DNA of 64,000 bases, from contig CAMKDV010000008.1 of NCBI GenBank assembly GCA_946411385.1, positions 95,492-159,491 on the forward strand, in the 5' to 3' direction. The notes beneath the pieces are model-generated. The model saw only the letters and a list, made by a program, of their open reading frames with translations, made no database searches and had not been told where the DNA came from. This document shows positions 40,237 through 48,242 of this stretch, in pieces (the stretch's first letter is position 1; each line of letters begins with the position of its first letter). The position numbers and the translations under genes were made by a program. This DNA is from an uncultured Bacteroidales bacterium (GTDB taxonomy: Bacteria > Bacteroidota > Bacteroidia > Bacteroidales > Paludibacteraceae).

Positions 40237-41044
40237 TCTCACTGGCCAACGCACAATTGGCAGCAGCATAAGCATCCAGCCGCTTCTTATCCTTAGGCGC
40301 CGTCCACGCATGGATAGCTTCCTGCCATTGCTGACGGACAAAATATTGCATACCTGCATCATCTTTACCCAGGTCGTACACGTAGCGATCGACGGTCTCG
40401 ATGCGCGGCATGAGGCGCTGCGCCAGATGTTCGCCGGCATAGACAAAGAGTTCATACTGCACGTCTTCCATCTCCGGTAGTGCCCCCACAGCGGCCTCAA
40501 GTGAAGCCGCCTCATTCTCCCAATACAAGGTATCTGTAAAAATAAGCGTGCGCGCGCGAAGACCTTCGTCGCGGTAGAAGAGCGTCCAATGGGTAGCTAC
40601 GATGCCTTGGATATAGGCATAATAGGTATCGTTGTCGGTAGCATAACTATCGAGCGTAGGATGAACGATCTCCTGATTGAGCACAAGCAGGGCATCGCTC
40701 TCGTAGGTCTGCATGAGCGAATCGGCACGCTCGTTGGATAGCAACTGCTTGACATAGATGCTGGCGCTACGGTTTTGCGACGTCTCAAGCACCGAAGGAA
40801 CATAATCTGACCCTTCGAGCATCTCGGAAGCCGCCATGAGCGTGAAGAAAGCTCCGCGCGGGGCATCGGGATGCGCCACGGTATTATTGACGAGCATCAC
40901 CTGCTGAACGCCATCGGGCAGACGGAGCGCAGCGGGATGACTGATCTCGAGCGAGGTACGCCACTGTTGCGCTGCCAGCATAGCGGGCAACAACAGCAGC
41001 AGGCAACCGAGAACCGTTCTATTTACAACTTGCGTATACGCCAT
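40094..41044 (-). CDS. DUF6340-like periplasmic protein with TPR-like helices
   Basis: The protein has 316 residues and a signal peptide (LGCLLLLLPAMLAAQ). The beginning of the mature part, ISHPAALRLPDGVQQVMLVNN, recalls the DUF6340 family of Bacteroidota. The C-terminal third is helical, with repeats like WQEAIHAWTAPKDKKRLDAYAAANCALASEI and ACSYAERAIALFDAL, which look like tetratricopeptide repeats. The function is unknown. The start overlaps the rsmF-like stop by 22 bp; the end overlaps the helicase gene on the other strand by 143 bp. Confidence 0.78.
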   Translation of the reverse strand: MAYTQVVNRTVLGCLLLLLPAMLAAQQWRTSLEISHPAALRLPDGVQQVMLVNNTVAHPDAPRGAFFTLMAASEMLEGSDYVPSVLETSQNRSASIYVKQLLSNERADSLMQTYESDALLVLNQEIVHPTLDSYATDNDTYYAYIQGIVATHWTLFYRDEGLRARTLIFTDTLYWENEAASLEAAVGALPEMEDVQYELFVYAGEHLAQRLMPRIETVDRYVYDLGKDDAGMQYFVRQQWQEAIHAWTAPKDKKRLDAYAAANCALASEIIGDLPVACSYAERAIALFDALRGADDRQQAANMRYYLELLQARMAE

Positions 41045-42369
41045 TCGTTAGGATATAAGTTGTTACAACGCGCACCGACATTCTTGACAAAACCGAGCGG
41101 GATACCATGATAGGTGACCATGAGCAGCCCGAGCGGCATGTTAGTCATCGGCAAAGCTTCCGTTCGAAGGAAAGCCAGTGCGTTTTCAAGATTCAATTCA
41201 AGTGCAGGGAAAGCCTCCTGACGCAAGGCTTTGGACATCGACAAACTATGTTGCGGAGCAAAGAACTTACCCCGCTCCTCCGCCAAGCCGAAGCCAGTAG
41301 AGATGCAGAGGAACTTCGTAGCCATATAATCTATCAGCTCCTTGTACTGCATTGGGTAGGCCGTGATAAACCGGTCGGCTTGCCGCAACGCCCAATCATC
41401 GGGATGGTGCAGCCATGAGCGAACAGTCTCCAAGGTGTCCGGCGCGATAGGAGTGCCGGCAGGTTTGCGGGGAACACGGAGCTTCATAGGCGTATAGTCG
41501 GCACGATGTTTGCGCAGCACGCATAGGTAGAAGCCTTCGCCACGCACCAGATGCGGATAACAATGATAACCTGCCAGACTCTCCGTCACGCCCCAAGCGG
41601 GATCCAAACGCAGTGGGAGGATATCCGCTCCGAGCTCTTCGGCTATCCACATGGCGTTCTCCTCATCCTCGTGGCGATTGAAGGTGCAGGTGGAGTAGAT
41701 GATGATACCTCCGGGCTTGAGCGCATCCCACACATCGCTCAGGATCGAACGCTGCCGTTCGACGCACGTACGCACCGTACGCATCGACCAGTCAGCCACG
41801 GCTTGCTCGTCCTTGCGGAACATGCCCTCGCCCGAACAGGGTGCATCCACCAGAATGCAGTCAAACATATTCGGCAGCGCATCGGCAAACAACGCCGGAG
41901 AGTTATGGGTGACCACGGTATTGCCGTTGCCCCACTTCTGGATGTTCTCAGATAGCACAAACACGCGCTGGCGCACTACCTCGTTAGCTACAAGCAGACC
42001 GTCCTGCCCCAGATACTGGCTGATGAGCGTAGCCTTGCCTCCGGGAGCGGCACACAGGTCAAGTACAACACTTTGCTCAGGAACATACTGCTCCAGCGCC
42101 AACTGAATGAGCATGGATGATGCCTCCTGAACATAATAGCAACCGGCGTGGAAAAGCGGGTCAAGCGTAAACATAGGCCGCTCGGAGAGGTAATAGCCGT
42201 CGTAGTGCCATGGTACCTCATCGGCATCCGCATCGAACGACAGTTCATCAATCTTGTCGTTCAGACGGATGGACACGACTGGCTCGTCTTCCAACGCACG
42301 AAAAAGCAGAGGAGCCTGTTGCCCCAACTGCTGTTGCATCATATCTAAAAATTCTACCGGTAACATCAA
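41023..42369 (-). CDS. RsmF-like rRNA m5C methyltransferase (NOL1/NOP2/Sun family)
   Basis: The protein has 448 residues. The S-adenosylmethionine motif is LDLCAAPGGKATLIS (about 104-118). The two catalytic cysteines are in VDAPCSGEGMFRK and YSTCTFNRHEDEENA. A C-terminal domain of about 150 residues ends in a small RNA-binding fold, as in RsmF/YebU. The enzyme methylates cytosine in 16S rRNA or tRNA; the exact site cannot be told from the sequence. It has its own promoter and is divergent from uvrD. Confidence 0.92.
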   Translation of the reverse strand: MMLPVEFLDMMQQQLGQQAPLLFRALEDEPVVSIRLNDKIDELSFDADADEVPWHYDGYYLSERPMFTLDPLFHAGCYYVQEASSMLIQLALEQYVPEQSVVLDLCAAPGGKATLISQYLGQDGLLVANEVVRQRVFVLSENIQKWGNGNTVVTHNSPALFADALPNMFDCILVDAPCSGEGMFRKDEQAVADWSMRTVRTCVERQRSILSDVWDALKPGGIIIYSTCTFNRHEDEENAMWIAEELGADILPLRLDPAWGVTESLAGYHCYPHLVRGEGFYLCVLRKHRADYTPMKLRVPRKPAGTPIAPDTLETVRSWLHHPDDWALRQADRFITAYPMQYKELIDYMATKFLCISTGFGLAEERGKFFAPQHSLSMSKALRQEAFPALELNLENALAFLRTEALPMTNMPLGLLMVTYHGIPLGFVKNVGARCNNLYPNEWRIRKL

Positions 42370-42410
42370 CCAAAATGAGGATTTGTATGCCTCAAAATCA
42401 ATTTACACTA

Positions 42411-42442
42411 CAAAGTTACACTTTTTTTAGCGTTTTTGCAAA
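42411..42442 (-). promoter_or_regulatory. Promoter of the rsmF-like gene
   Basis: TTTG (42442-42439), 20 bp, TAACTTTG (42418-42411) on the minus strand, giving a leader of about 35 nt. Confidence 0.78.
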
Positions 42443-42482
42443 AAAAATGACGTAAAAACTATGAAATGTCATATTTTTTTTG

Positions 42483-42490
42483 TAACTTTG
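42483..42490 (+). promoter_or_regulatory. -7 element of the uvrD/pcrA promoter
   Basis: TAACTTTG at 42483-42490 follows a T-tract, as in the other promoters. At the expected -33 place the sequence is CTAT rather than TTTG, so this promoter may be weaker. Confidence 0.55.
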
Positions 42491-42518
42491 TAGACCAAAT
42501 GCAAATATTGGGTATAAT

Positions 42519-44819
42519 ATGTCATTTTTGGATGAACTAAACGAGAGTCAACGTGCGGCTGTTGAGTACAACGATGGAGCACAGTTGATCGTGGCAGGAG
42601 CAGGATCGGGTAAGACGCGTGTGCTGACTTACAAGATAGCTTATCTGCTCACCCAGGGTGTGTCTGCCGGACATATCCTGGCGCTGACGTTCACCAACAA
42701 AGCAGCCCGCGAGATGAAGCAGCGCATATGCCACCTGGTAGGTGAAGACGTGGCACGCTACATCTGGATGGGTACGTTCCACAGCATTTGTGCGCGTATC
42801 CTGCGCAAACATGCCGCCGCCATCGGTTTCACGCGCGACTATACTATCTACGATGCAAGCGACCAGAAATCGCTGGTAAAAAAGATCATCAAGGATCTGA
42901 AACTGGATGACAAGATCTACAAGCCGGGCACTATCATCGACCGCATCAGTACAGCCAAGTCGGCGTTCGTATCGCCGGAAGAGTACGCTCAAAGCAAGCA
43001 ATTCGCCCAAGCAGACAGCGTGATGAACATAGGCAGGATGCCGCAGATATACGCAGAGTACGACAAGCGGCTGCACGGCTCGAATGCGATGGATTTTGAT
43101 GACCTGCTGATGTATACCGTAATCTTGCTGCAAAACAATGCCGATATACGCGAGCAATACCAAAGTTGGTTCTGGTATGTACTGGTGGATGAGTACCAGG
43201 ACACCAACCGCACCCAGTACCTGCTGGTCAAGTTGTTTGCCGAACCGCAAAACAAAGTATGCGTAGTGGGCGATGATGCACAGAGCATCTATAGTTTCCG
43301 CGGGGCTACGATTGAGAATATCTTAGGTTTTCAGCAGGCCTACGCCGATGCACGGCTATTCAAACTGGAGCGCAACTACCGCTCGACGCAGACGATAGTG
43401 AATGCAGCCAACAGCCTCATCTACAAGAACAAAGCGCAGATACGCAAGAATGTCTACTCGGAGAAAGAGGTGGGTGACAAGGTGCGCGTGACAGGTTATG
43501 ATACCGACCGCGAGGAGAGTCATGCCGTAGCACAACAGATCGTGATGCTGCACAACCTGGAGCACCGCAACTACGAAGATATAGCCATCCTCTACCGCAC
43601 AAATGCCCAGAGCCGCAGCTTTGAGGATGAGATACGCAAGCGGAACATTCCCTACCGCATCTACGGCGGACTGAGCTTCTACGGACGCAAAGAGATAAAA
43701 GATGCCATTGCATATTTTCGCCTTGTGGCTAACGAGCGCGACAACGAAGCATTGGATCGCATCATCAACATGCCCAAGCGTGGGATAGGCGACACAACAG
43801 TGGACAAGCTGCGCGAAGCGGCAGCCATGGCGGGGCAGCCTATCCTGGCTGTATGCCGTGAGCCGGAACGCTTTGCTCCGCTACTGCAGGCAGGCACGAG
43901 AAAGAAAGTGCAGGCTTTCGCTCAGATGATTGACGAGCTGCACACCTTGATGCAGGAAAAGGATGCCTACGAGTATACGCAAGCCGTTTACGAGCGCTCG
44001 GGGCTGATGGCCGATGCCGTGACAGATTATTCGCCGGAAGGTATTGACCGTCGGGGCAACCTGGAGGAGCTGTTAAGTGCCATTCATCAGTTTGTCACTG
44101 ACCGCAAGGCTCAAGACGAGGATGCGCATATCAACGACTTCCTGAACGAGGTCAGCCTGCTCACCGATCAGGACGAGCGTCTGGATGACCGTACGCCACG
44201 CGTGACGATGATGACCGTTCATGCCGCCAAGGGACTGGAGTTCCCGGTAGTGTTTGTAGTAGGACTGGAGGAGAACCTCTTTCCTTCGCCGTTCTGCGAG
44301 ACGGAAAAAGAGATGGAGGAGGAGCGGCGGTTACTATACGTGGCAATCACTCGCGCCGAACAGCAATGCTTCATCACGTATGCCAACCAGCGCTGGAAAA
44401 ACGGTCAGCCTACATTCAATGCCCCATCGCGATTCATTCGCGACATTGATCCGCAGTACATCACACGCGGCAGTTCCGTACCCACGATGATGCCGCCATG
44501 GATAGAGCAACCGCGTACGCCGAGAACGATGATGTCGCATCCGACAACCCGTCCTACGGAACAGCTTCGACAGGCGACCGTCACACCGCCCGCACGGCCG
44601 GCAACGCTGAAGGCGGTAAAACAACTACCAAAACAGCCGATGCCCGACGCCGTGATATCCGAATGGAAAGAGGGTGACAGAATAGCACATAAGGTATTCG
44701 GAAAAGGAACGGTGAAATGCGTATACAAAGAGAACGATAACGAAAAGATCGATATAGTTTTCGACGACAAGGGGAAAAAAACATTGCTGCTGACCTATGC
44801 CAAACTGGAACGGATATAA
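42519..44819 (+). CDS. pcrA: ATP-dependent DNA helicase UvrD/PcrA
   Basis: This is a superfamily 1A 3'-to-5' helicase of DNA repair. The 766-residue protein begins MSFLDELNESQRAAVEY (Q motif), with Walker A AGAGSGKT (26-33), DEYQDTN (motif II), GDDAQSIYSFRGA (III), RNYRST (IV), VHAAKGLEFP (V) and YVAITRAEQ (VI). A Pro/Thr-rich linker follows and then a C-terminal Tudor-like domain (KEGDRIAHKVFGKGTV), which in PcrA contacts RNA polymerase. It is followed by pyrH after 20 bp. Confidence 0.97.
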   Translation: MSFLDELNESQRAAVEYNDGAQLIVAGAGSGKTRVLTYKIAYLLTQGVSAGHILALTFTNKAAREMKQRICHLVGEDVARYIWMGTFHSICARILRKHAAAIGFTRDYTIYDASDQKSLVKKIIKDLKLDDKIYKPGTIIDRISTAKSAFVSPEEYAQSKQFAQADSVMNIGRMPQIYAEYDKRLHGSNAMDFDDLLMYTVILLQNNADIREQYQSWFWYVLVDEYQDTNRTQYLLVKLFAEPQNKVCVVGDDAQSIYSFRGATIENILGFQQAYADARLFKLERNYRSTQTIVNAANSLIYKNKAQIRKNVYSEKEVGDKVRVTGYDTDREESHAVAQQIVMLHNLEHRNYEDIAILYRTNAQSRSFEDEIRKRNIPYRIYGGLSFYGRKEIKDAIAYFRLVANERDNEALDRIINMPKRGIGDTTVDKLREAAAMAGQPILAVCREPERFAPLLQAGTRKKVQAFAQMIDELHTLMQEKDAYEYTQAVYERSGLMADAVTDYSPEGIDRRGNLEELLSAIHQFVTDRKAQDEDAHINDFLNEVSLLTDQDERLDDRTPRVTMMTVHAAKGLEFPVVFVVGLEENLFPSPFCETEKEMEEERRLLYVAITRAEQQCFITYANQRWKNGQPTFNAPSRFIRDIDPQYITRGSSVPTMMPPWIEQPRTPRTMMSHPTTRPTEQLRQATVTPPARPATLKAVKQLPKQPMPDAVISEWKEGDRIAHKVFGKGTVKCVYKENDNEKIDIVFDDKGKKTLLLTYAKLERI

Positions 44820-44839
44820 AACCATAAAACAACACAGAT

Positions 44840-45547
44840 ATGGAATTCAAAAGAATCTTGTTAAAACTTTCCGGTGAAAGTCTCCAAGGCCGTCAGGGTT
44901 TTGGCATCGACACCAATCGTCTGCACGAATATACCGAGCAGATCAAGGCCATTGCCGAACAGGGAGTACAGGTTGCTATCGTAATCGGCGGAGGTAACAT
45001 TTTCCGTGGTTTGAGCGGTTCGAAACAAGGTTTCGATCGCGTGAAAGGTGATCAGATGGGCATGTTGGCAACGTGTATCAATGCTTTGGCGCTGGCCAGT
45101 TCACTGGAAGCAATAGGGCAACCCGTACGCGTTCTGACGAGCGTATGTATGGAGCCTATCGGCAACCATTACAATCCCGACAAAGCCAAGCGCTTGCTCA
45201 GTAAGGGACATGTGGTGATCCTGGCAGGCGGTACGGGCAGTCCGTATTTCACGACCGATACAGGATCGTCGCTTCGTGCATTGGAGATACAAGCCGACGT
45301 GATGCTCAAGGGCACACGCGTGGACGGCATCTATACCGCTGATCCCGAGAAAGATCCTACGGCCACAAAGTTCACCGAGATCACTTATGACGAAGTTATC
45401 CGCCGCGGACTGAAAGTGATGGATCAGACGGCCACCGTGATGTGCAAAGAGAACGGCATGCCAATCTATGTATTCAACATGGACAAGCCAGGCAACCTCA
45501 TGAAGGTAATGAACGGCGAGAAGATAGGAACATTAGTAACCCCGTAA
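44840..45547 (+). CDS. pyrH: UMP kinase PyrH
   Basis: PyrH phosphorylates UMP to UDP in pyrimidine synthesis. The 235-residue amino-acid-kinase fold has LKLSGESLQG (8-17), IGGGNIFRGL (about 49-58), the DQMGMLAT segment, AGGTGSPYFTTDT and DGIYTADPEKDP, all standard. It is encoded next to frr, an order conserved in many bacteria. Confidence 0.98.
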   Translation: MEFKRILLKLSGESLQGRQGFGIDTNRLHEYTEQIKAIAEQGVQVAIVIGGGNIFRGLSGSKQGFDRVKGDQMGMLATCINALALASSLEAIGQPVRVLTSVCMEPIGNHYNPDKAKRLLSKGHVVILAGGTGSPYFTTDTGSSLRALEIQADVMLKGTRVDGIYTADPEKDPTATKFTEITYDEVIRRGLKVMDQTATVMCKENGMPIYVFNMDKPGNLMKVMNGEKIGTLVTP

Positions 45548-45553
45548 CAAGCA

Positions 45554-45571
45554 TCCGCCATGATAGGCGGA
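45554..45571. promoter_or_regulatory. Hairpin between pyrH and frr
   Basis: Arms TCCGCC (45554-45559) and GGCGGA (45566-45571) with loop ATGATA. It is 18 bp before the frr start and has no U-run. Very similar arms occur before rsgA. Confidence 0.5.
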
Positions 45572-45589
45572 AATAAATCACTATATACT

Positions 45590-46150
45590 ATGATTGAAGC
45601 AAAACAAATTCTGCAAGAGGCAGAAGAGGGCATGCAGGCAGCAGTGCTCTTCTTGGATGATGCATTGGCACACATCCGCGCCGGTAAAGCCAGCGTACGC
45701 ATTCTGGACGCCATCCGCGTGGACTATTACGGCACTATGTCGCCTCTGGCCAACGTAGCTACTCTTACCACCCCCGATGCACGCACCATCGTTATCCAAC
45801 CGTGGGAGCGCAAGATCATCGGCGACATAGAGCGCGCTATCATCAACTCGAACATCGGTCTGGCACCGAGCAACAACGGCGAGACTATTCGTCTCATCAT
45901 GCCGCCGCTGACAGAAGAGCGCCGTCAGCAGCTGGCCAAGCAATGCAAGGCAGAGGCAGAGAATGCGAAAGTATCGATCCGCAATGCCCGCCGTGATGCC
46001 ATCGAGACCCTGAAGAAGCAGGTGAAAGACGGTATGCCCGAGGATGTGGAGAAAGATGCTGAAGCCGACGCACAGAAGCTCCACGACAAGTACGTGAAGC
46101 AGATTGACGAAGTGTACGCCAAGAAAGAGAAGGAGATCATGACCGTCTGA
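45590..46150 (+). CDS. frr: Ribosome recycling factor Frr
   Basis: Frr splits post-termination ribosomes together with EF-G. The start ATG 45590 ([15 protein letters not shown]) gives 186 residues, the standard size. [20 protein letters not shown] (about 29-48), [14 protein letters not shown] and [20 protein letters not shown] are family hallmarks, and the rest is the long helical arm. A frame opening at 45560 lies in the intergenic hairpin and is not used. Confidence 0.98.
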   Translation: MIEAKQILQEAEEGMQAAVLFLDDALAHIRAGKASVRILDAIRVDYYGTMSPLANVATLTTPDARTIVIQPWERKIIGDIERAIINSNIGLAPSNNGETIRLIMPPLTEERRQQLAKQCKAEAENAKVSIRNARRDAIETLKKQVKDGMPEDVEKDAEADAQKLHDKYVKQIDEVYAKKEKEIMTV

Positions 46151-46168
46151 TCGGTCGAAGCCTACAGG

Positions 46169-47263
46169 ATGCGTCTGCGCTCCACTATCACAGGTCTGTT
46201 GCTGGCAGGGCTGACCGCTCTGCATGCTACATCGTTAGCGTTGGACTCGTTGCCTAACTGGCCATGCATGGGCGTGCCGGTAATCAACTACACGCCCGAG
46301 ACGAGCTGGGAGTTCGGAGCAGCAGCGCAAGCCTATCTGCGCATACAGGGCGAACGGACATCCATTCTACAGGTGGATGGCGCTTACTCGCTCAAGAAGC
46401 AGTGGTATGCCAATACGCAAGGAACGCTCTATCTGGGCACCACCCTGCCGTGGCAGCTGCAGTTTCGTGCCGGGTATCGCAACTATCCCGATACGTACTA
46501 CGGCATAGGCAACACTTCGACCTTAGACGGCACTCGGGCACGCAAAGGCGAGAGGTATGCTTCGCAGCGTGCGTACGGATTTGTTCAGCCCATGGTAAGC
46601 GTAGGCAGAGGTTGGCAAGTGGGCGCCCATGCGGATGTGCTGTGGGAACGAACGCTGATGGCAAGCGAGACGGAAGCATCGGAGATCTTGATGATGGGTA
46701 TAGGTCTGGCAGGCGGTTATGACACACGGGATGTGTTATACTACCCAAGCAGCGGCATGTTTCTGCGTATATCGGCTACGGAGCATTTCTCCGCCCGAAA
46801 TACGTATATGGCGCTGACACGGCTCCATATTGATTGGCGGCAGTTCGTGCCCTGCGGACACGATATAGTGTGGGCATATCAGGTTTGTGCGGACATGACC
46901 CTATCGCCAAAAGGAGCAGACGTACCATTTCAGATGCTGCCTGCCATAGGCGGACAAGACAGGCTGCGCGGCATACCGTATGGGATGTTTCGCGACAACA
47001 CGGCACTATCGTTTCAGACGGAGTTGCGCGTACCGATATGGCGTTGGATACGCGCATGCGCGTTCGCGGGTATAGGAGATGTATATGACTACCGGCATTG
47101 GCAGTGGAGCATACCCAAAGTGGGTTACGGATTGGGATTGCGCCTGACTATCAACCGTGCCAAAATAAACATTCGTGCCGATGTGGCACGCAACAATATC
47201 TACCCGAGTTGGTCGGACATACGCGGTTACGGCTTTTACCTGACCGCCACGGAGGCCTTCTAA
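46169..47263 (+). CDS. BamA/TamA-like outer-membrane surface antigen barrel
   Basis: The 364-residue protein has a signal peptide (ITGLLLAGLTALHA). It consists almost entirely of amphipathic beta strands. YDTRDVLYYPSSGMFLRI and GGQDRLRGIPYGMFRDNTA match the bacterial surface antigen (PF01103) barrel, including the R-G motif of loop 6 in Omp85 proteins. The C-terminus ends in Phe, as usual for barrels inserted by Bam. No POTRA domain is present, so it is not BamA itself; the cargo is unknown. It lies between frr and rsgA. Confidence 0.88.
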   Translation: MRLRSTITGLLLAGLTALHATSLALDSLPNWPCMGVPVINYTPETSWEFGAAAQAYLRIQGERTSILQVDGAYSLKKQWYANTQGTLYLGTTLPWQLQFRAGYRNYPDTYYGIGNTSTLDGTRARKGERYASQRAYGFVQPMVSVGRGWQVGAHADVLWERTLMASETEASEILMMGIGLAGGYDTRDVLYYPSSGMFLRISATEHFSARNTYMALTRLHIDWRQFVPCGHDIVWAYQVCADMTLSPKGADVPFQMLPAIGGQDRLRGIPYGMFRDNTALSFQTELRVPIWRWIRACAFAGIGDVYDYRHWQWSIPKVGYGLGLRLTINRAKINIRADVARNNIYPSWSDIRGYGFYLTATEAF

Positions 47264-47266
47264 CCC

Positions 47267-47286
47267 ATCCGCCAATTTTGGCGGAT
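47267..47286. promoter_or_regulatory. Inverted repeat before rsgA
   Basis: ATCCGCCAATTTTGGCGGAT has nine-base arms around TT and lies 12 bp before the rsgA ATG. There is no U-run. Confidence 0.55.
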
Positions 47287-47298
47287 AACAACAAGAAC

Positions 47299-48219
47299 AT
47301 GACAAACGGACTGGTAATAAAATCAACGGGCAACAGCATCACGGTGCTGTCAGCCGAAGGTGAGAAGCTTGATTGCCGCATCAAGGGCAACTTGCGTATT
47401 GCCGGCATCCGTTCGACCAACCCCGTAGCGGTGGGGGACGAAGTGACCGTGGAAAAGCAAATCGACGGCACATGCTGGATAACGGAGGTACTGCCGCGCA
47501 AGAACTATATCATCCGCCGCAGCACGAACCTGTCGAAACAATCGCACATCCTGGCAGCCAACATCGACCAGCTGGCGCTACTCGTCACAATCAATCATCC
47601 GGTGACCTCCACCACGTTCATCGACCGGATGCTGGCTACCGCTGAAGCGTACCGTGTACCCGTGCTACTGCTTTTCAACAAAGTGGACCTGCTGGATGAG
47701 CATGAAGAAAACGAACTGAACGAATTGATGAGCCTGTACGAGAGTCTGGATTACCCGGTGCGCGCTATCTCTGCCCGCTACGATGATGCCGTGAAACTCA
47801 AAAACGAGTTTATCGGCAAGAAGACGCTCCTAAGCGGTAACAGCGGCGTAGGTAAATCCACTCTGCTCAATGCCATCTTCGGACAGGAGTTGGCTCGCAC
47901 GGCAGACATCTCATCCGTGCATAACACCGGCATGCACACGACCACCTTCTCCGAGATGTATCCGCTGCCGGAAGGCGGATGGCTGATCGACACGCCGGGC
48001 ATCAAAGGCTTCGGTACGCTGGACATGAAGAAAGAGGAAGTGGGACACTACTTCAAAGAGATCTTCCGTCTGAGCCGTGACTGCCGCTATTCCAATTGCA
48101 TTCATTGCGGCGAACCCGGATGCGCCGTGCTGCCGGAAGTGGGCAAGGCGATAGCTATATCACGGTTTGACAGTTACCTCAGTATCCTCAATGACGATAC
48201 CGAGTCGAAATACAGATAA
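47299..48219 (+). CDS. rsgA: Ribosome small subunit-dependent GTPase RsgA
   Basis: RsgA is a circularly permuted GTPase acting in 30S subunit maturation. The 306-residue protein starts at ATG 47299 (MTNGLVIKSTG). The N-terminal OB-fold (1-70) is followed by NKVDLLDE (G4), GNSGVGKST (G1, about 178-186), DTPGIKGFG (G3) and a zinc site CRYSNCIHCGEPGC. The order G4-G1-G3 confirms the permutation. A frame that opens at 47098 overlaps the barrel gene and is not used. Confidence 0.97.
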   Translation: MTNGLVIKSTGNSITVLSAEGEKLDCRIKGNLRIAGIRSTNPVAVGDEVTVEKQIDGTCWITEVLPRKNYIIRRSTNLSKQSHILAANIDQLALLVTINHPVTSTTFIDRMLATAEAYRVPVLLLFNKVDLLDEHEENELNELMSLYESLDYPVRAISARYDDAVKLKNEFIGKKTLLSGNSGVGKSTLLNAIFGQELARTADISSVHNTGMHTTTFSEMYPLPEGGWLIDTPGIKGFGTLDMKKEEVGHYFKEIFRLSRDCRYSNCIHCGEPGCAVLPEVGKAIAISRFDSYLSILNDDTESKYR

Positions 48220-48242
48220 CTTACTATTGACATATATATAAC

